A program made the translations under genes and the position numbers. Source: Winogradskyella schleiferi (GTDB taxonomy: Bacteria > Bacteroidota > Bacteroidia > Flavobacteriales > Flavobacteriaceae). Taken from it: 64,000 nucleotides of DNA. This document shows, one piece after another, positions 1 through 10,469 of the stretch (its first letter is position 1; every line of letters begins with the position of its first letter). Location of the stretch: positions 3,822,001-3,886,000 of the forward strand of contig NZ_CP053351.1 of the NCBI RefSeq assembly GCF_013394655.1, in the 5' to 3' direction. The notes below the pieces were generated by a model. That model saw only the letters and a list, made by a program, of their open reading frames with translations. It searched no databases and was not told the DNA's origin.

Positions 1-480
1 ATACTAAATGCTAGCAAAGTCATTTTTCCTGGTGTCGGCGAAGCGAGTTCTGCCATGAAATATTTAAAAGACAAAGGTCTTGACGACGTTATTCGGTCTA
101 TCGAAAAACCAATGCTTGGTATCTGTTTAGGTCTGCAATTAATGTGCGATTATAGTGAAGAAGGCGACACTAAGTGTTTGGGGATTTTCAACACCCGAGT
201 AAAAAAATTTCCACCAAAAGAAAAAGTACCACATATGGGTTGGAATAGTTTTTCTGAAGTAAAAGGTGAACTTTTTCAACATATAAATACGGATAATGAC
301 ATGTATTATGTCCACAGTTATTATGCTGAAAAAAATGAGCAAACCATTGCAACTTGTGATTATATTTTGCCCTTTGCAACAGCCATGCAGCATGATAATT
401 TTTATGCGACCCAATTTCATCCAGAGAAATCGGCTGATGTTGGAACTAGGTTGTTGAAGAATTTTTTGGAATTAAGTTAA
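1..480 (+). CDS. hisH: Imidazole glycerol phosphate synthase, glutaminase subunit HisH (5' end cut by window)
   Basis: This subunit hydrolyses glutamine and passes ammonia to HisF for closure of the imidazole ring in histidine synthesis. The frame is open from base 1 and already encodes VIFPGVGEAS, the conserved beginning of the class I amidotransferase fold, so the true start lies outside the window and the Met at base 55 is internal. The nucleophilic Cys is in GICLG (codon 124-126), and the His-Glu pair is in FHPEKS close to the C-terminus. hisA, hisF and hisIE follow on the same strand, giving the usual his order. The 229-base gap to hisA holds two repeat elements described separately. Confidence 0.96.
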   Translation: MLNASKVIFPGVGEASSAMKYLKDKGLDDVIRSIEKPMLGICLGLQLMCDYSEEGDTKCLGIFNTRVKKFPPKEKVPHMGWNSFSEVKGELFQHINTDNDMYYVHSYYAEKNEQTIATCDYILPFATAMQHDNFYATQFHPEKSADVGTRLLKNFLELS

Positions 481-525
481 AACAATAATGAATTTTAATC
501 AATACTAAAAAAAGTTCATTACTTA

Positions 526-606
526 GATTGTCCCCTTGAGGATTAATGAGAAACAAAATATCTTTTGTTTAGAAATTACCGAGCGAAGCTCTTAGGGGTG
601 TTTTTA
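526..606 (+). repeat. About 80-base structured dispersed element, copy 1
   Basis: This stretch matches a second copy at 62664-62745 when that copy is read on the minus strand. Three pairings can be drawn: CCCCT (532-536) with AGGGG (594-598); AAACAAAA (551-558) with TTTTGTTT (563-570) around a 4-base loop; and GAGC (581-584) with GCTC (588-591) around GAA. In the other copy the middle stem has a different sequence but still pairs. Both copies lie inside an operon, on the sense strand, upstream of a TTCCTGC palindrome and the next gene. It could be a small non-autonomous mobile element or an RNA-level element; no open reading frame is present. Confidence 0.7.
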
Positions 607-686
607 TGGATTATCAATCTATCAACCCTTATGAAATGGAAAAGCAATAGTATTAAAATAAAAAAACAAGAAAGTATGGAAATAGA

Positions 687-704
687 TTCCTGCTTTCGCA
701 GGAA
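687..704. repeat. Palindromic repeat of the TTCCTGC family
   Basis: TTCCTGC and GCAGGAA flank the loop TTTC. The palindrome ends five bases before the hisA start codon, so it lies within the presumed hisH-hisA message. Related copies stand next to gene boundaries at 4347, 41418, 44457, 52199 and 62623. Confidence 0.85.
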
Positions 705-709
705 CTAAG

Positions 710-1423
710 ATGAGAATCATACCAGCAATAGATATCATAGACGGAAAATGTGTAAGACTTACAAAAGGTGATTACAACACTAAAAAAGTCTATAACGAAA
801 ACCCTTTAGAAGTCGCGAAAGAATTTGAAGACAATGGCATTCAATATTTACATTTAGTGGATTTGGATGGCGCCAAATCGAAGCACATCGTGAATCACGA
901 CATTTTAGATAGCATAGCTTCTAAAACCAACTTAAAAGTCGATTTCGGAGGCGGATTAAAATCTAACGATGATTTGAGAATCGCTTTTGAATGTGGTGCG
1001 AATCAAATTACAGGTGGAAGTATCGCAGCGAACAATCCCAAAGTGTTTTTAGAATGGTTAAAAACCTATGGTTCTGAAAAAATAATTTTAGGAGCCGATT
1101 GCAAAGACCGAAAAATTGCCACCAATGGTTGGTTGGAAGCTTCTGAATTGGATGTTGTTGATTTTATAAAAGATTATGAATCTAAAGGTGTTCAGTATGT
1201 CATCTGCACAGATATTGCAAAAGATGGCATGTTACAAGGCACTTCAAATGAATTATACGCAGAAATCATTTCAAAATCGAATGTAAAATTAATTGCCAGT
1301 GGTGGCGTATCTTCTTTACACGATTTAGAACACGTAAAAGCTATAGGTTGCGAAGGCGTCATTCTCGGAAAAGCCATTTATGAAGGCAACATATCACTAA
1401 AAGAATTACAAAAACTATGCTAA
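710..1423 (+). CDS. hisA: ProFAR isomerase HisA
   Basis: Catalyses the Amadori-type isomerisation of ProFAR to PRFAR in histidine biosynthesis. The 237-residue product has the normal length and the half-barrel repeat pattern. The catalytic aspartates are Asp8 (in IPAIDI) and Asp130 (in ILGAD), and CTDIAKDG near residue 167 belongs to the second phosphate-binding half. The ATG lies directly after the palindrome at 687-704. The gene overlaps hisF by seven bases, which implies translational coupling. No unusual features were seen. Confidence 0.97.
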   Translation: MRIIPAIDIIDGKCVRLTKGDYNTKKVYNENPLEVAKEFEDNGIQYLHLVDLDGAKSKHIVNHDILDSIASKTNLKVDFGGGLKSNDDLRIAFECGANQITGGSIAANNPKVFLEWLKTYGSEKIILGADCKDRKIATNGWLEASELDVVDFIKDYESKGVQYVICTDIAKDGMLQGTSNELYAEIISKSNVKLIASGGVSSLHDLEHVKAIGCEGVILGKAIYEGNISLKELQKLC

Positions 1424-2169
1424 AAAAACGAATTATACCATGTTTGGACATTCAGAATGGCAGAACGGTTAAGGGCATTAATTTTATCGGCATCAGAGAT
1501 GCTGGCGACCCAATTGAACTCGCCAAACAATACGTGGCACATGGAGCAGACGAATTGGTATTTTTGGATATTACAGCAACCGTTGAAAAGCGAAAAACAT
1601 TAGTGGAATTGGTAACTCATATTGCCGAAGAAATCAATATTCCATTTACAGTTGGAGGTGGCATCAATTCCATTGAAGATGTTTCCGCAATTATAAAAGC
1701 TGGTGCGGATAAAGTGAGCGTGAATTCTTCAGCCGTTAAGAATCCTGAGTTAATCACCCAAATCGCTAAAGAATTTGGTAGTCAATGCGTGGTCGTTGCC
1801 ATTGATACTAAATTTGTAGATAATGAATGGATAGTATTTGTACATGGCGGACGAACCGCAACAGCATTAAAAACATTAGATTGGGTAAAGCAAGTGGAAG
1901 CTTTAGGCGCTGGCGAAATTTTACTTACTTCCATGAACAATGATGGCACCAAAGCTGGTTTTGCTCTTGATATTACGGAAGCCGTGAGTGAATCGGTTAA
2001 TATTCCCGTTATAGCTTCAGGAGGCGCAGGAACTAAAACACATTTCAAAACCTTGTTTGAAACGACACAAGCTAGTGCAGGATTGGCTGCCAGTATTTTT
2101 CATTATGGCGAAATACCAATTCCGGAATTAAAACAGTATTTAAAAAACGAAAACATAGCAATACGATGA
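1417..2169 (+). CDS. hisF: Imidazole glycerol phosphate synthase, cyclase subunit HisF
   Basis: This beta/alpha-barrel subunit receives ammonia from HisH and converts PRFAR to IGP and AICAR. The product has 250 residues, the family's normal size. The catalytic pair Asp11 (in IPCLDI) and Asp130 (in VVVAID) is present, and so is the phosphate-binding SVNSSAV segment near residue 101. It overlaps hisA upstream by seven bases and hisIE downstream by four (ATGA). Confidence 0.97.
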   Translation: MLKKRIIPCLDIQNGRTVKGINFIGIRDAGDPIELAKQYVAHGADELVFLDITATVEKRKTLVELVTHIAEEINIPFTVGGGINSIEDVSAIIKAGADKVSVNSSAVKNPELITQIAKEFGSQCVVVAIDTKFVDNEWIVFVHGGRTATALKTLDWVKQVEALGAGEILLTSMNNDGTKAGFALDITEAVSESVNIPVIASGGAGTKTHFKTLFETTQASAGLAASIFHYGEIPIPELKQYLKNENIAIR

Positions 2170-2750
2170 ACATAGATTTTTCAAAAGGAGATGGACTGGT
2201 TCCTGTTATCATTCAAAACAACAACACATTACAAGTGTTAATGTTAGGTTACATGAATTTGGAAGCCTTCAACAAAACCAAAGCAGAAAACAAAGTCACT
2301 TTTTTCAGCAGAAGTAAAAACAGACTCTGGACAAAAGGTGAAGAATCTGGTAATTTCTTAACGGTCAAAGATATCCAAATCGATTGCGATAACGATACCA
2401 TTTTAATAAAAGCAGAACCGAAAGGACCAACTTGCCACACAGGAAGCACCTCTTGTTTTAAAGAAGAAACCGCTAAAGGTTTTTTATATGAATTGCAGCA
2501 AACCATCAATGACCGTATTGATACCAACGACCAGAATTCGTACACCAACAAACTCTACCAAAGTGGCATTAATAAAGTCGCTCAAAAAGTAGGCGAAGAA
2601 GCTGTAGAATTGGTTATTGAAGCCAAAGATAATGATGATGATTTGTTTAAAAACGAAGCTGCTGATTTAATGTATCACTATTTAATTTTATTGAAAGCTA
2701 AAGGGTTTACACTTGAAGATATTGAGGGTGTTTTGAAGGGTAGGCATTAA
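2166..2750 (+). CDS. hisIE: Bifunctional phosphoribosyl-AMP cyclohydrolase / phosphoribosyl-ATP pyrophosphatase HisIE
   Basis: A fusion carrying out steps 2 and 3 of histidine synthesis. The N-terminal cyclohydrolase half contains WTKGEESGN, the metal-binding DCDNDT and [12 protein letters not shown] (to about residue 98). The C-terminal pyrophosphatase half contains KVGEEAVE and the acidic NEAADLMYH helix. At 194 residues it has the usual length of the fused form. It begins with an ATGA overlap with hisF and ends the operon; a strong hairpin follows at 2825. Confidence 0.97.
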   Translation: MNIDFSKGDGLVPVIIQNNNTLQVLMLGYMNLEAFNKTKAENKVTFFSRSKNRLWTKGEESGNFLTVKDIQIDCDNDTILIKAEPKGPTCHTGSTSCFKEETAKGFLYELQQTINDRIDTNDQNSYTNKLYQSGINKVAQKVGEEAVELVIEAKDNDDDLFKNEAADLMYHYLILLKAKGFTLEDIEGVLKGRH

Positions 2751-2824
2751 TAAGTTTATTCTTCTAAAAAAGCCACTATCAATTCCCCAATGTTTTATAC
2801 TTTATTCAAAAGTCTAATGTTACA

Positions 2825-2857
2825 ATTCTGCAAGGTCTTTTTTTGACCTTGCAGAAT
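2825..2857. terminator. Bidirectional terminator between hisIE and gltD
   Basis: A perfect 13-base-pair stem (2825-2837 with 2845-2857) closes a loop of seven T. It lies between two convergent genes, hisIE and gltD, and so could end transcription in both directions. A related poly-T-loop hairpin is seen near 44515. Confidence 0.75.
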
Positions 2858-2879
2858 ATATATACACATTGATTCATTT

Positions 2880-4343
2880 TTACAACGCCACCAAATCGCC
2901 TTCTTCATTTTTAGTCGCCAAATCCGATTTACCCATCAGGTAAATATCCACTTGACGTGCGGCTTCCCTTCCTTCAGAAATTGCCCAAACAATCAAGGAT
3001 TGTCCTCTTCGCATATCGCCTGCCGTAAAAATATTTGGAACATTGGTTTGGTATTTTCCGTAAGTCGCTTTGTAGTTTGAACGAACATCTCTATCTAAAC
3101 CCAGTTTATCCGCAATTGTTGACTCTGGCCCTGTAAAACCAAGTGCTAACAGAGCTAAATCACATTTCCAAGTCTTTTCTGTTCCTGCAATTTCTTTTAG
3201 TTTAGGGCGTTCGCCAGGCACCATTTCCCATTCTACATTTACGGTTTTTAAAGCTGTTAATTTTCCTTTTGCATTCGTTACAAATTCTTTGGTGTTAATC
3301 AACCAATTACGCTCAACACCTTCTTTATGGGAAGACGATGTTTTTAATTGTAACGGCCAATATGGCCAAGGTGTAGCTGGTGAGCGATGTCCTGGTGGTT
3401 TAGGCATAATTTCAAAATTAACAACCGATTTTGCACCTTGACGATTGGATGTCCCAATACAATCCGAACCTGTATCTCCACCTCCAATAACTATCACATT
3501 TTTACCTGTTGCTAAAACCTGATCTTTTACTTTCTGTCCGAAAACCACTTTAGTTTGTTGCGTTAAAAAGTCCATAGCCTGCACTACACCATCGGCATCA
3601 ATGCCTGGTGTTGGCAAACTTCGTCTTTCAGTAGAACCTCCACAAAGGACAACGGCATCAAATTTTTTAAGTTCCTTCACATCGTAATTCACACCGACAT
3701 TAACATTGGTTTTAAACACAATACCTTCAGCTTCTAAAATCTTTAATCGACGATCGATGATGCCTTTTTCCATTTTAAAATTCGGGATTCCGTAGCGTAA
3801 CAAGCCTCCAATAGCATCATCACGTTCAAAAACGGTAACTGTGTGACCTGCTCTGTTTAATTGTTGGGCAGCGGCCAAACCTGCTGGTCCAGAACCGACA
3901 ACAGCAATTGTTTTTCCTGTTCTGGTTTTTGGTGGTTGTGGTTTTATCCAACCTTCCTTAAATGCACGTTCGACAATATTTTTTTCGATATTTTCAATAG
4001 ATACCGGATCTTCAATAATTCCTAATACACATGACTGCTCGCATGGTGCAGGACATAAACGACCAGTAAATTCCGGAAAATTATTTGTAGCATGTAAAAT
4101 CCATGAGGCCTTTTGCCATTCGCCTTGGTGTACCATGTGATTAAAATCTGGAATAAGATTTCCCAATGGACAACCACTATGGCAAAATGGAATGCCACAA
4201 TCCATACAACGCGAGCCTTGTTTTCGCATGTCATCCTCCTTTAAAGGCACAGTAAATTCATTGTAATGTTTTACACGATCCTTTACTGGCTTGTATGGCT
4301 CATCTTTTCTTTCAAATTCTTTAAAACCTGTTACTTTTCCCAT
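2880..4343 (-). CDS. gltD: Glutamate synthase (NADPH), small subunit GltD
   Basis: The small subunit takes electrons from NAD(P)H through FAD and 4Fe-4S clusters and passes them to GltB. The cluster cysteines are Cys46, 49, 54 and 58 (CMDCGIPFCHSGC) and Cys97, 101 and 105. The FAD Rossmann motif is GSGPAG at 150-155 and the NADPH motif is GGGDTG at 287-292. The length (487 residues) is normal. It lies downstream of gltB on the minus strand, separated by 83 bases that include a perfect palindrome just before the ATG. Together with GltB it forms the GOGAT half of the GS-GOGAT ammonium assimilation route. Confidence 0.97.
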   Translation of the reverse strand: MGKVTGFKEFERKDEPYKPVKDRVKHYNEFTVPLKEDDMRKQGSRCMDCGIPFCHSGCPLGNLIPDFNHMVHQGEWQKASWILHATNNFPEFTGRLCPAPCEQSCVLGIIEDPVSIENIEKNIVERAFKEGWIKPQPPKTRTGKTIAVVGSGPAGLAAAQQLNRAGHTVTVFERDDAIGGLLRYGIPNFKMEKGIIDRRLKILEAEGIVFKTNVNVGVNYDVKELKKFDAVVLCGGSTERRSLPTPGIDADGVVQAMDFLTQQTKVVFGQKVKDQVLATGKNVIVIGGGDTGSDCIGTSNRQGAKSVVNFEIMPKPPGHRSPATPWPYWPLQLKTSSSHKEGVERNWLINTKEFVTNAKGKLTALKTVNVEWEMVPGERPKLKEIAGTEKTWKCDLALLALGFTGPESTIADKLGLDRDVRSNYKATYGKYQTNVPNIFTAGDMRRGQSLIVWAISEGREAARQVDIYLMGKSDLATKNEEGDLVAL

Positions 4344-4346
4344 GTT

Positions 4347-4366
4347 ATTCCTGCGAAAGCAGGAAT
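4347..4366. repeat. Palindromic repeat of the TTCCTGC family, gltB-gltD gap
   Basis: ATTCCTGC and GCAGGAAT form a perfect 8-base-pair stem around GAAA. It begins three bases upstream of the gltD start on the minus strand, inside the gltB-gltD operon. Confidence 0.9.
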
Positions 4367-4426
4367 CTCTTCCCGTCTTTCTAAATTTTTATTGTACTAT
4401 TATTTTATTTTTTGGAAACACTAATG

Positions 4427-7400
4427 TTATACTGTTTCTAATTCTTCTACCATTTGTTCTTCTGTCTCTAAACGTTTTAAAGCACGTTTGTATTCCGTCG
4501 GCATGATGCGAACAAAATTCTTTAAGCTTGTTTCCCAATCTGCCAATAGCGATTTACCCAATTGACTGTCCGTATATTTCACATGCTTCTCAATTAAGCC
4601 CTTAAGATCATTAGCATCTTTTTTAAGAATCTTTTCAAACTCTATCGTTTCCATATTACACAAGCCGTTGACAAAGTTGTTTTCCGGATCATAAACGTAA
4701 GCGATTCCACCACTCATACCAGCTGCGAAATTTCGTCCTGTTTTACCAAGAACAACCACTTTTCCACCAGTCATGTACTCACAACAGTGATCTCCGACAC
4801 CTTCCACTACTGCTATTGATCCCGAATTTCTAACGGCAAACCGTTCTCCAGCGATACCATTAATGTAGGCTTGTCCTTCCACAGCACCAAACAAACAGAC
4901 ATTACCAACTATGATATTTTCCTCAGCTTTAAAATCTGCTTTTACTGGTTTTTTAACAATCAGCTTTGCGCCAGACAACCCTTTTCCTAAATAATCATTG
5001 GTATTACCTTCCAGTTTAAACGTTAATCCATGCGCTCCGAAAGCTCCGAAACTTTGACCTGCAGAACCCGTGAAATTGATATTCAAAGTATCTTCCGGTA
5101 AACCTAAATGCCCATATATTTTTGAAATCTCATTACTCACAATAGCGCCAACGGTACGATTTGTATTTTTGATTGGATAAGACAACGTCATTTGCTCTTT
5201 TCGATATAAAGCACGATGCGAATCTTTCAGGATTTGAAAATCCAATACGTTGTCCAAATTATGATCTTGCTTTTCAGTATTCTTAACGGTCATTTTACTG
5301 TATGCTTCTGGTCGGTACAAAATGGAGGATAAATCCAAACCTTTAGCTTTGTAATGTTTAATAGCTTTATTCGCGTTTATCTTATGGGTTTGACCAATCA
5401 TTTCGGCCATGGACCTAAAACCTAATTCCGCCATAATGCTTCTCAATTCTTCAGCGATATAATAGAAGAAATTAATAACATGTTCTGGTGTACCTTTAAA
5501 GTTTTTACGCAACTCTTTGTCTTGTGTGGCGATACCAACAGGACAGGTATTCAGATGACATTTACGCATCATTATACAGCCCGAAGCTACTAAAGGTGCT
5601 GTGGCAAATCCGAATTCTTCTGCTCCCAATAAAGCAGCTATCGCCACATCGCGACCTGTTTTCAATTGCCCATCACATTCGACTACGATTCTACTTCTTA
5701 AATTATTAAGTACAAGTGTTTGTTGTGCCTCTGCCAAACCAAGTTCCCAGGGTAAACCTGCGTGTTTTAATGAGGTCAACGGTGAAGCACCTGTTCCACC
5801 ATCATAACCAGCGATGAGAACAACATCTGCTTTTGCTTTAGCCACACCAGCTGCGATAGTACCTACGCCAACTTCAGACACTAGTTTTACATTTATTCTA
5901 GCTTCACGATTGGCATTTTTTAAATCGTAAATTAATTGTGCTAAATCCTCAATGGAATATATATCGTGATGTGGTGGTGGCGAAATCAGTCCAACGAATG
6001 GTGTTGAATTTCGGGCTGCTGCAATCCATGGCAACACTTTTTCGCCTGGTAATTGACCACCTTCTCCAGGTTTTGCACCTTGAGCCATTTTTATTTGAAT
6101 CTCTTTTGCATTCGTTAAATAATGGGATGTTACTCCAAAACGACCAGAAGCCACCTGCTTTATCGCAGAATTCCTACTATCGCCATTAACATCAGGCTGA
6201 AAACGCTTTCGGTCCTCTCCTCCTTCTCCAGAATTGGATTTCCCTCCAATCCTATTCATGGCAATGGCTAAGTTTTCATGTGCTTCACGCGAAATCGAAC
6301 CATAAGACATGGCACCTGTTTTGAAACGTTTTACGATTTCTGTCCAGGGCTCCACTTCTTCAATCGGAATTGGGTCGATATTATTAAATTCAAATAACCC
6401 ACGAATGGTCATTAAATTTTCAGACTGTTCATTTATCGTTTTCGCATATAGATTATAACTCGCTTGGTCGCTCAATCTAACGGCTTGTTGTAATTTTGCA
6501 ACCGTTGTTGGGTTAAACAAATGCTTTTCGCCATTACGTCTCCAACGGTAATCGCCACCAATATTTAGACCTAATCGTTTATCTACTTCGGTATTTGGAT
6601 AAGCATATTTATATCGTTTATCGATTTCCTTTTCGATTTCATATAAGCCGATACCTTCAATTCTTGAAGCTGTATATGGAAAATATTTTTCAACAAATTG
6701 CGAATTGAAACCAACGATTTCAAATATTTGGGAACCTCTGTAAGAATGTAAAGTAGAAATCCCAATTTTGTTCATCACTTTTAAGATACCTTTTCCAATA
6801 GCCTTGTTGAAGTTATCCACAGCTTTTTGCTCATCCATATCAGTAATAAAACCTTCCTTCACTTGTGCTCGGATGATTTCGTTTACCATATAAGGATTTA
6901 CGGCACTTGCTCCATAGCCGAATAATGTAGCGAAATGATGCGGCTCTCGTGGTTCTGCAGATTCGATGATAATATCGAAATAAGAACGCTTTCGCAAACG
7001 GTTCATTTGATGGTTGACATAAGAGCACGCCAATAACGCCGGAATTGGTGCCATCTCTTTACTTACACCTCTATCTGATAATATGATAATGTTTGTTTTT
7101 CGTAATAAGGCTTTTTCAATTTGAACAATAATGTCATCCAAAGCATCCTCCAATCCATTAAGACCTTTGTCTTTTTGGTATAATAATTCAACGGTTTCGG
7201 CCTTAAACCCTTCCACCTGAATATTTCTAATTTTAGCTAAATCGTCATTAGAAATTACAGGATTCTGAATTTTCAGTTTTCTACATTGCCGTTCTGTTAT
7301 GCTGAAAATATTTCTATCCTTGCCTAAAGAGAGACTGATATCCGTTACAATTTCTTCACGAATTCCATCTAAAGGCGGATTTGTAACCTGTGCGAATAAT

Positions 7401-8941
7401 TGTTTAAAATAGTTCGAAATTATCTGAGGTTTGTTAGATAGAACGGCCAATGGCGTATCAATTCCCATTGAGCCCAAAGCTTCCTTAGCCTTTTGAGCCA
7501 TTGGAGTAATAACCTCTTGAATATCTTCGAACGTGTAGTTAAATAAACGTTGTCTCGTTTTTATATCTAACAATTCCACCGGACAAGTTTCGCCAGTATA
7601 TGGAATATCTTTCAGGTGCAATCTTGTTTTATCTAACCATTCTTGATATGGTCTTTCCTTAACAATTTTACTTTTAATTTCTTCGTCATTTATGATTCGT
7701 CCTTGATTCATGTCTACCAAAAACATTTTTCCAGGTTCTAAACGACCATGACTTTCCACATCCTCTGGATCAATGTCAACAACTCCAATTTCAGAAGACA
7801 TTATTAATTTCCCACTTTTAGTAACTGTGTATCTTGAAGGTCTTAATCCGTTTCTATCCAACAATGCACCAATATAGTTGCCATCTGTAAACGGCACCGA
7901 AGCGGGTCCATCCCAAGGTTCCATGATACAAGCGTTGTAATCGTAGAACGCTTTACGTTCTGGAGACATCGTTGCATGTTTTTCCCATGCTTCAGGAATC
8001 ATCATCATCATCACTTCTGGTAACGAACGTCCTGTATGTGTTAATAATTCGACGACCATATCCATGGATGCCGAATCTGATTTTCCTGGTAAAATGATTG
8101 GGAACAATTTATCGATTTGAGGACCAAAGACATCACTTTTCATGATTTCTTCACGCACACGCATTCTACTCACATTTCCACGAAGTGTATTTATTTCACC
8201 ATTCTGACACATGAATCGGAATGGCTGTGCCAATTCCCAAGTCGGCATAGTGTTGGTTGAAAATCGTTGGTGCACCAATGCCAAACGTGTCACTAAATCA
8301 TCTTCTTGTAAATCTTTATAATAAGGGCCGATATCTTCGGGCATTATGATCCCTTTATATATCAAGGTATTCATGGATAAACTGGACACATAGAAATAAG
8401 AACTTTGTGACATTTTGGATTTCCGAACCGTGTGCTCTGTTATTTTTCGAGCAGCATAGAGTTTCGCTTTAAAATCCGCTTCTGAAACTTCATTGGATTT
8501 TCCGACGAAAAGTTGCTCTATATTAGGTTCTGAAGCTGCAGCTATCTCTCCCAGTTGCGTAGAATCCACCGGAACTTCCCTCCATCCTATAACAGTAAGT
8601 CCTTGGGCGATGATTTCTTTCTCGAACGTATCTTTACAGAATTTGTACTGATTTCTATTTTTTGGTAAGAACACCATTCCTACGGCATACTTTCCTTTTA
8701 CAGGAACTTTGAAACCACAAACCCTTTTAAAATAAGCATGAGGAATATCTATTAAAAGACCAGCACCATCACCAGTTTTTCCGTCTGCACTTACGCCACC
8801 ACGATGCTCTAGTTTTACTAATATTTCTAGAGCGTCATGAATAATTTGGTTCGTCTTTTCACCTTTTAGATTACATATAAATCCTGCACCACAATTTTCG
8901 TGTTCAAAATCTGGTAAATAGAGGCCTTGTTGCTTAAACAT
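4427..8941 (-). CDS. gltB: Glutamate synthase, large subunit GltB
   Basis: This subunit makes two glutamates from glutamine and 2-oxoglutarate. Cys17 (in HENCGAGF) is the expected Ntn-type nucleophile, exposed after removal of a 16-residue propeptide. The N-terminal amidotransferase domain is followed by the central domain and the FMN barrel ([12 protein letters not shown], then [10 protein letters not shown]). The 3Fe-4S cysteines are in [15 protein letters not shown], about residue 1120. The C-terminal glycine-rich beta-helix contains GGVAYV-like repeats. The length, 1504 residues, is normal. It begins the gltBD operon; the region upstream holds inverted repeats and is shared with the divergent porin-amt unit. 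Confidence 0.97.
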   Translation of the reverse strand: MFKQQGLYLPDFEHENCGAGFICNLKGEKTNQIIHDALEILVKLEHRGGVSADGKTGDGAGLLIDIPHAYFKRVCGFKVPVKGKYAVGMVFLPKNRNQYKFCKDTFEKEIIAQGLTVIGWREVPVDSTQLGEIAAASEPNIEQLFVGKSNEVSEADFKAKLYAARKITEHTVRKSKMSQSSYFYVSSLSMNTLIYKGIIMPEDIGPYYKDLQEDDLVTRLALVHQRFSTNTMPTWELAQPFRFMCQNGEINTLRGNVSRMRVREEIMKSDVFGPQIDKLFPIILPGKSDSASMDMVVELLTHTGRSLPEVMMMMIPEAWEKHATMSPERKAFYDYNACIMEPWDGPASVPFTDGNYIGALLDRNGLRPSRYTVTKSGKLIMSSEIGVVDIDPEDVESHGRLEPGKMFLVDMNQGRIINDEEIKSKIVKERPYQEWLDKTRLHLKDIPYTGETCPVELLDIKTRQRLFNYTFEDIQEVITPMAQKAKEALGSMGIDTPLAVLSNKPQIISNYFKQLFAQVTNPPLDGIREEIVTDISLSLGKDRNIFSITERQCRKLKIQNPVISNDDLAKIRNIQVEGFKAETVELLYQKDKGLNGLEDALDDIIVQIEKALLRKTNIIILSDRGVSKEMAPIPALLACSYVNHQMNRLRKRSYFDIIIESAEPREPHHFATLFGYGASAVNPYMVNEIIRAQVKEGFITDMDEQKAVDNFNKAIGKGILKVMNKIGISTLHSYRGSQIFEIVGFNSQFVEKYFPYTASRIEGIGLYEIEKEIDKRYKYAYPNTEVDKRLGLNIGGDYRWRRNGEKHLFNPTTVAKLQQAVRLSDQASYNLYAKTINEQSENLMTIRGLFEFNNIDPIPIEEVEPWTEIVKRFKTGAMSYGSISREAHENLAIAMNRIGGKSNSGEGGEDRKRFQPDVNGDSRNSAIKQVASGRFGVTSHYLTNAKEIQIKMAQGAKPGEGGQLPGEKVLPWIAAARNSTPFVGLISPPPHHDIYSIEDLAQLIYDLKNANREARINVKLVSEVGVGTIAAGVAKAKADVVLIAGYDGGTGASPLTSLKHAGLPWELGLAEAQQTLVLNNLRSRIVVECDGQLKTGRDVAIAALLGAEEFGFATAPLVASGCIMMRKCHLNTCPVGIATQDKELRKNFKGTPEHVINFFYYIAEELRSIMAELGFRSMAEMIGQTHKINANKAIKHYKAKGLDLSSILYRPEAYSKMTVKNTEKQDHNLDNVLDFQILKDSHRALYRKEQMTLSYPIKNTNRTVGAIVSNEISKIYGHLGLPEDTLNINFTGSAGQSFGAFGAHGLTFKLEGNTNDYLGKGLSGAKLIVKKPVKADFKAEENIIVGNVCLFGAVEGQAYINGIAGERFAVRNSGSIAVVEGVGDHCCEYMTGGKVVVLGKTGRNFAAGMSGGIAYVYDPENNFVNGLCNMETIEFEKILKKDANDLKGLIEKHVKYTDSQLGKSLLADWETSLKNFVRIMPTEYKRALKRLETEEQMVEELETV

Positions 8942-8957
8942 ATTCGATTAAAATTTA

Positions 8958-8972
8958 AAGGTTTTGCACCTT
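8958..8972. promoter_or_regulatory. Short inverted repeat upstream of gltB
   Basis: AAGGT and ACCTT flank five bases, 17 to 31 bases upstream of the gltB start on the minus strand. Read on that strand it contains GGTGCAAAA, which resembles the GGTGTAAAA arm of the porin operator at 9248. It may be an operator or leader hairpin. No clear -7 element was found for gltB. Confidence 0.3.
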
Positions 8973-9093
8973 ATTTATGCTCTAATATAGACGCAAATAA
9001 TTGATTTATAAAATTGTTGAAACACTTTTTTCATATCGATAGTAATGTGGATTCTAAATGAAAATTTTGCAATAATAACGGGATTTACTAATA

Positions 9094-9193
9094 ATTAGCT
9101 AATGAATAATATTTAACAAAAAAGCGTATTTACTGCGAAAACGTTTTCGAAAAGGATTAACTAATGAAAATAATTTAACAAAATGTTTATTTA
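9094..9193. repeat. Imperfect direct repeat around a perfect palindrome
   Basis: Two similar stretches of about 38 bases (9094-9132 and 9156-9193), both with an ATTARCTAATGAA-like start followed by TTTAACAAAA, flank the perfect 14-base palindrome CGAAAACGTTTTCG at 9136-9149. The palindrome has the form of a LacI-family operator. It lies in the 443-base space between gltB and the porin gene. Confidence 0.5.
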
Positions 9194-9247
9194 TCAATCA
9201 TTTTATCAAAATAAAAATTATTGATATAACAAAAAAACAGCTGAAAT

Positions 9248-9351
9248 AAATTTTAACCCTGAAATTTTAGGGGTGTAAAATTTCATATTCATAAAAATTA
9301 AATTTTAACCCTATTTTTTTAGGGGGTACAAATTAATATTATATAGATTTG
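9248..9351 (+). promoter_or_regulatory. Promoter of the porin-amt operon with two operator-like inverted repeats
   Basis: Two inverted repeats of the form AACCCT...AGGGG with AT-rich flanks stand at 9248-9283 and 9299-9334. Their AACCCT cores are 52 bases apart, close to five helical turns. The -7 element TAGATTTG (TAnnTTTG consensus) is at 9344-9351. No TTTG stands in the usual -33 position, which the second repeat partly occupies, so an activator is likely. The P-II-amt operon has the same arrangement at 11905-12007. Confidence 0.65.
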
Positions 9352-9384
9352 GCTCGAACTAACTGTTTTAAATTTAATATTATT

Positions 9385-10443
9385 ATGAAAAAATTTTTTA
9401 CTCTAACATTACTACTGATCTCAATAGTATTAACGGCTCAAGAAACCGAAGAAACTACAGCAGAAGTTAAAAAAGAAAAGTCTTTTACGTTTAGCGGAAG
9501 TATTGATGCATATTACAGAACAAATTTTACCGCACCAAATGACGAAAATGCGATTGCTCCAGGAACATCCTTTGCTAACTTACCTGGTTTTGCACTTGGT
9601 ATGGCAAACTTAGTCGCTTCTTACGAAGGCGAAAAAGTAGGATTTGTCGCTGATTTAGTATTTGGCCCAAGAGGAACCGATGCCATTTTTGCATCACCTA
9701 TGTATTCCAATACTGGAGACATCGTCAATCAATTATATGCTTATTGGAATGTAACCGAGAGTGTAACCTTAACCATGGGTAATTTTAATACCTTTTTAGG
9801 CTACGAAGTAATTTCCCCAGTTGCTAATTTCAATTACAGCACCTCCTACTTGTTTTCTTATGGCCCTTTTAGTCATACAGGTCTAAAAGCAGATTTTGCT
9901 TTATCAGATGACTTAAGTTTGATGGTAGGCGTATTTAACGATACTGATTTAACAGAATTCAATGCCACAGGTGATTATGCCGCTGGTGCTCAAATAGGTT
10001 ACAAAGGACAATATTTAAATGTTCTATACGACCCTTCTTTCTTTGAAATTGACTTTACTGGAGGATTTGATTTATCAGAAGATTTCTTCTTGGGAATTAA
10101 CGCCGCATATTTAAGTCTTGAAGATGATGCAGGAGGCTTCATGGGAGGCGCACTTTACCCACAGTACACCATATCAGATTCATTTGCACTTGGTCTTAGA
10201 GGTGAATATTTTAAGGAAGACAAAGCTTTTGGAGCTATTGGAACTTATGATGAATTCGGTAACCCTGTTGAAGACTCTAGTGTTTTTGCTGCAACATTAA
10301 CAGGTAGTTTTACTATAGACAACTTGATTATTAAGCCTGAAATTAGATTAGATAGCGCTTCGGATAATGCATTTGTTGATACAGATTTGATGCCTTCCAA
10401 AAGCTTAGGGTCTTTTGTACTTGCTGCAATCTACTCGTTCTAA
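9385..10443 (+). CDS. Outer-membrane porin, OmpL-like beta-barrel family
   Basis: The product has 352 residues. A signal peptide (MKKFFTLTLLLISIVLTAQ) is followed by an acidic linker and a chain of amphipathic strands rich in Gly, Tyr and Phe, ending in an aromatic residue (IYSF), as expected for an outer-membrane barrel. The start at 9385 is chosen because an upstream in-frame TTG at 9349 lies inside the -7 promoter element and would spoil the signal peptide. The ammonium transporter gene follows after 26 bases, so the porin probably admits ammonium or small nitrogen solutes to the periplasm. The substrate is inferred from context only. Confidence 0.85.
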   Translation: MKKFFTLTLLLISIVLTAQETEETTAEVKKEKSFTFSGSIDAYYRTNFTAPNDENAIAPGTSFANLPGFALGMANLVASYEGEKVGFVADLVFGPRGTDAIFASPMYSNTGDIVNQLYAYWNVTESVTLTMGNFNTFLGYEVISPVANFNYSTSYLFSYGPFSHTGLKADFALSDDLSLMVGVFNDTDLTEFNATGDYAAGAQIGYKGQYLNVLYDPSFFEIDFTGGFDLSEDFFLGINAAYLSLEDDAGGFMGGALYPQYTISDSFALGLRGEYFKEDKAFGAIGTYDEFGNPVEDSSVFAATLTGSFTIDNLIIKPEIRLDSASDNAFVDTDLMPSKSLGSFVLAAIYSF

Positions 10444-10469
10444 ACCAATACTAACTAACACCAACTATT

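Noticed and set aside
55..480. A start for hisH at the Met at base 55
   Set aside because: Conserved HisH residues are encoded upstream of it to the window edge, so the Met is internal.
9349..9384. TTG start upstream of the porin
   Set aside because: It lies within the -7 promoter element, and the extension would mask a clear signal peptide.
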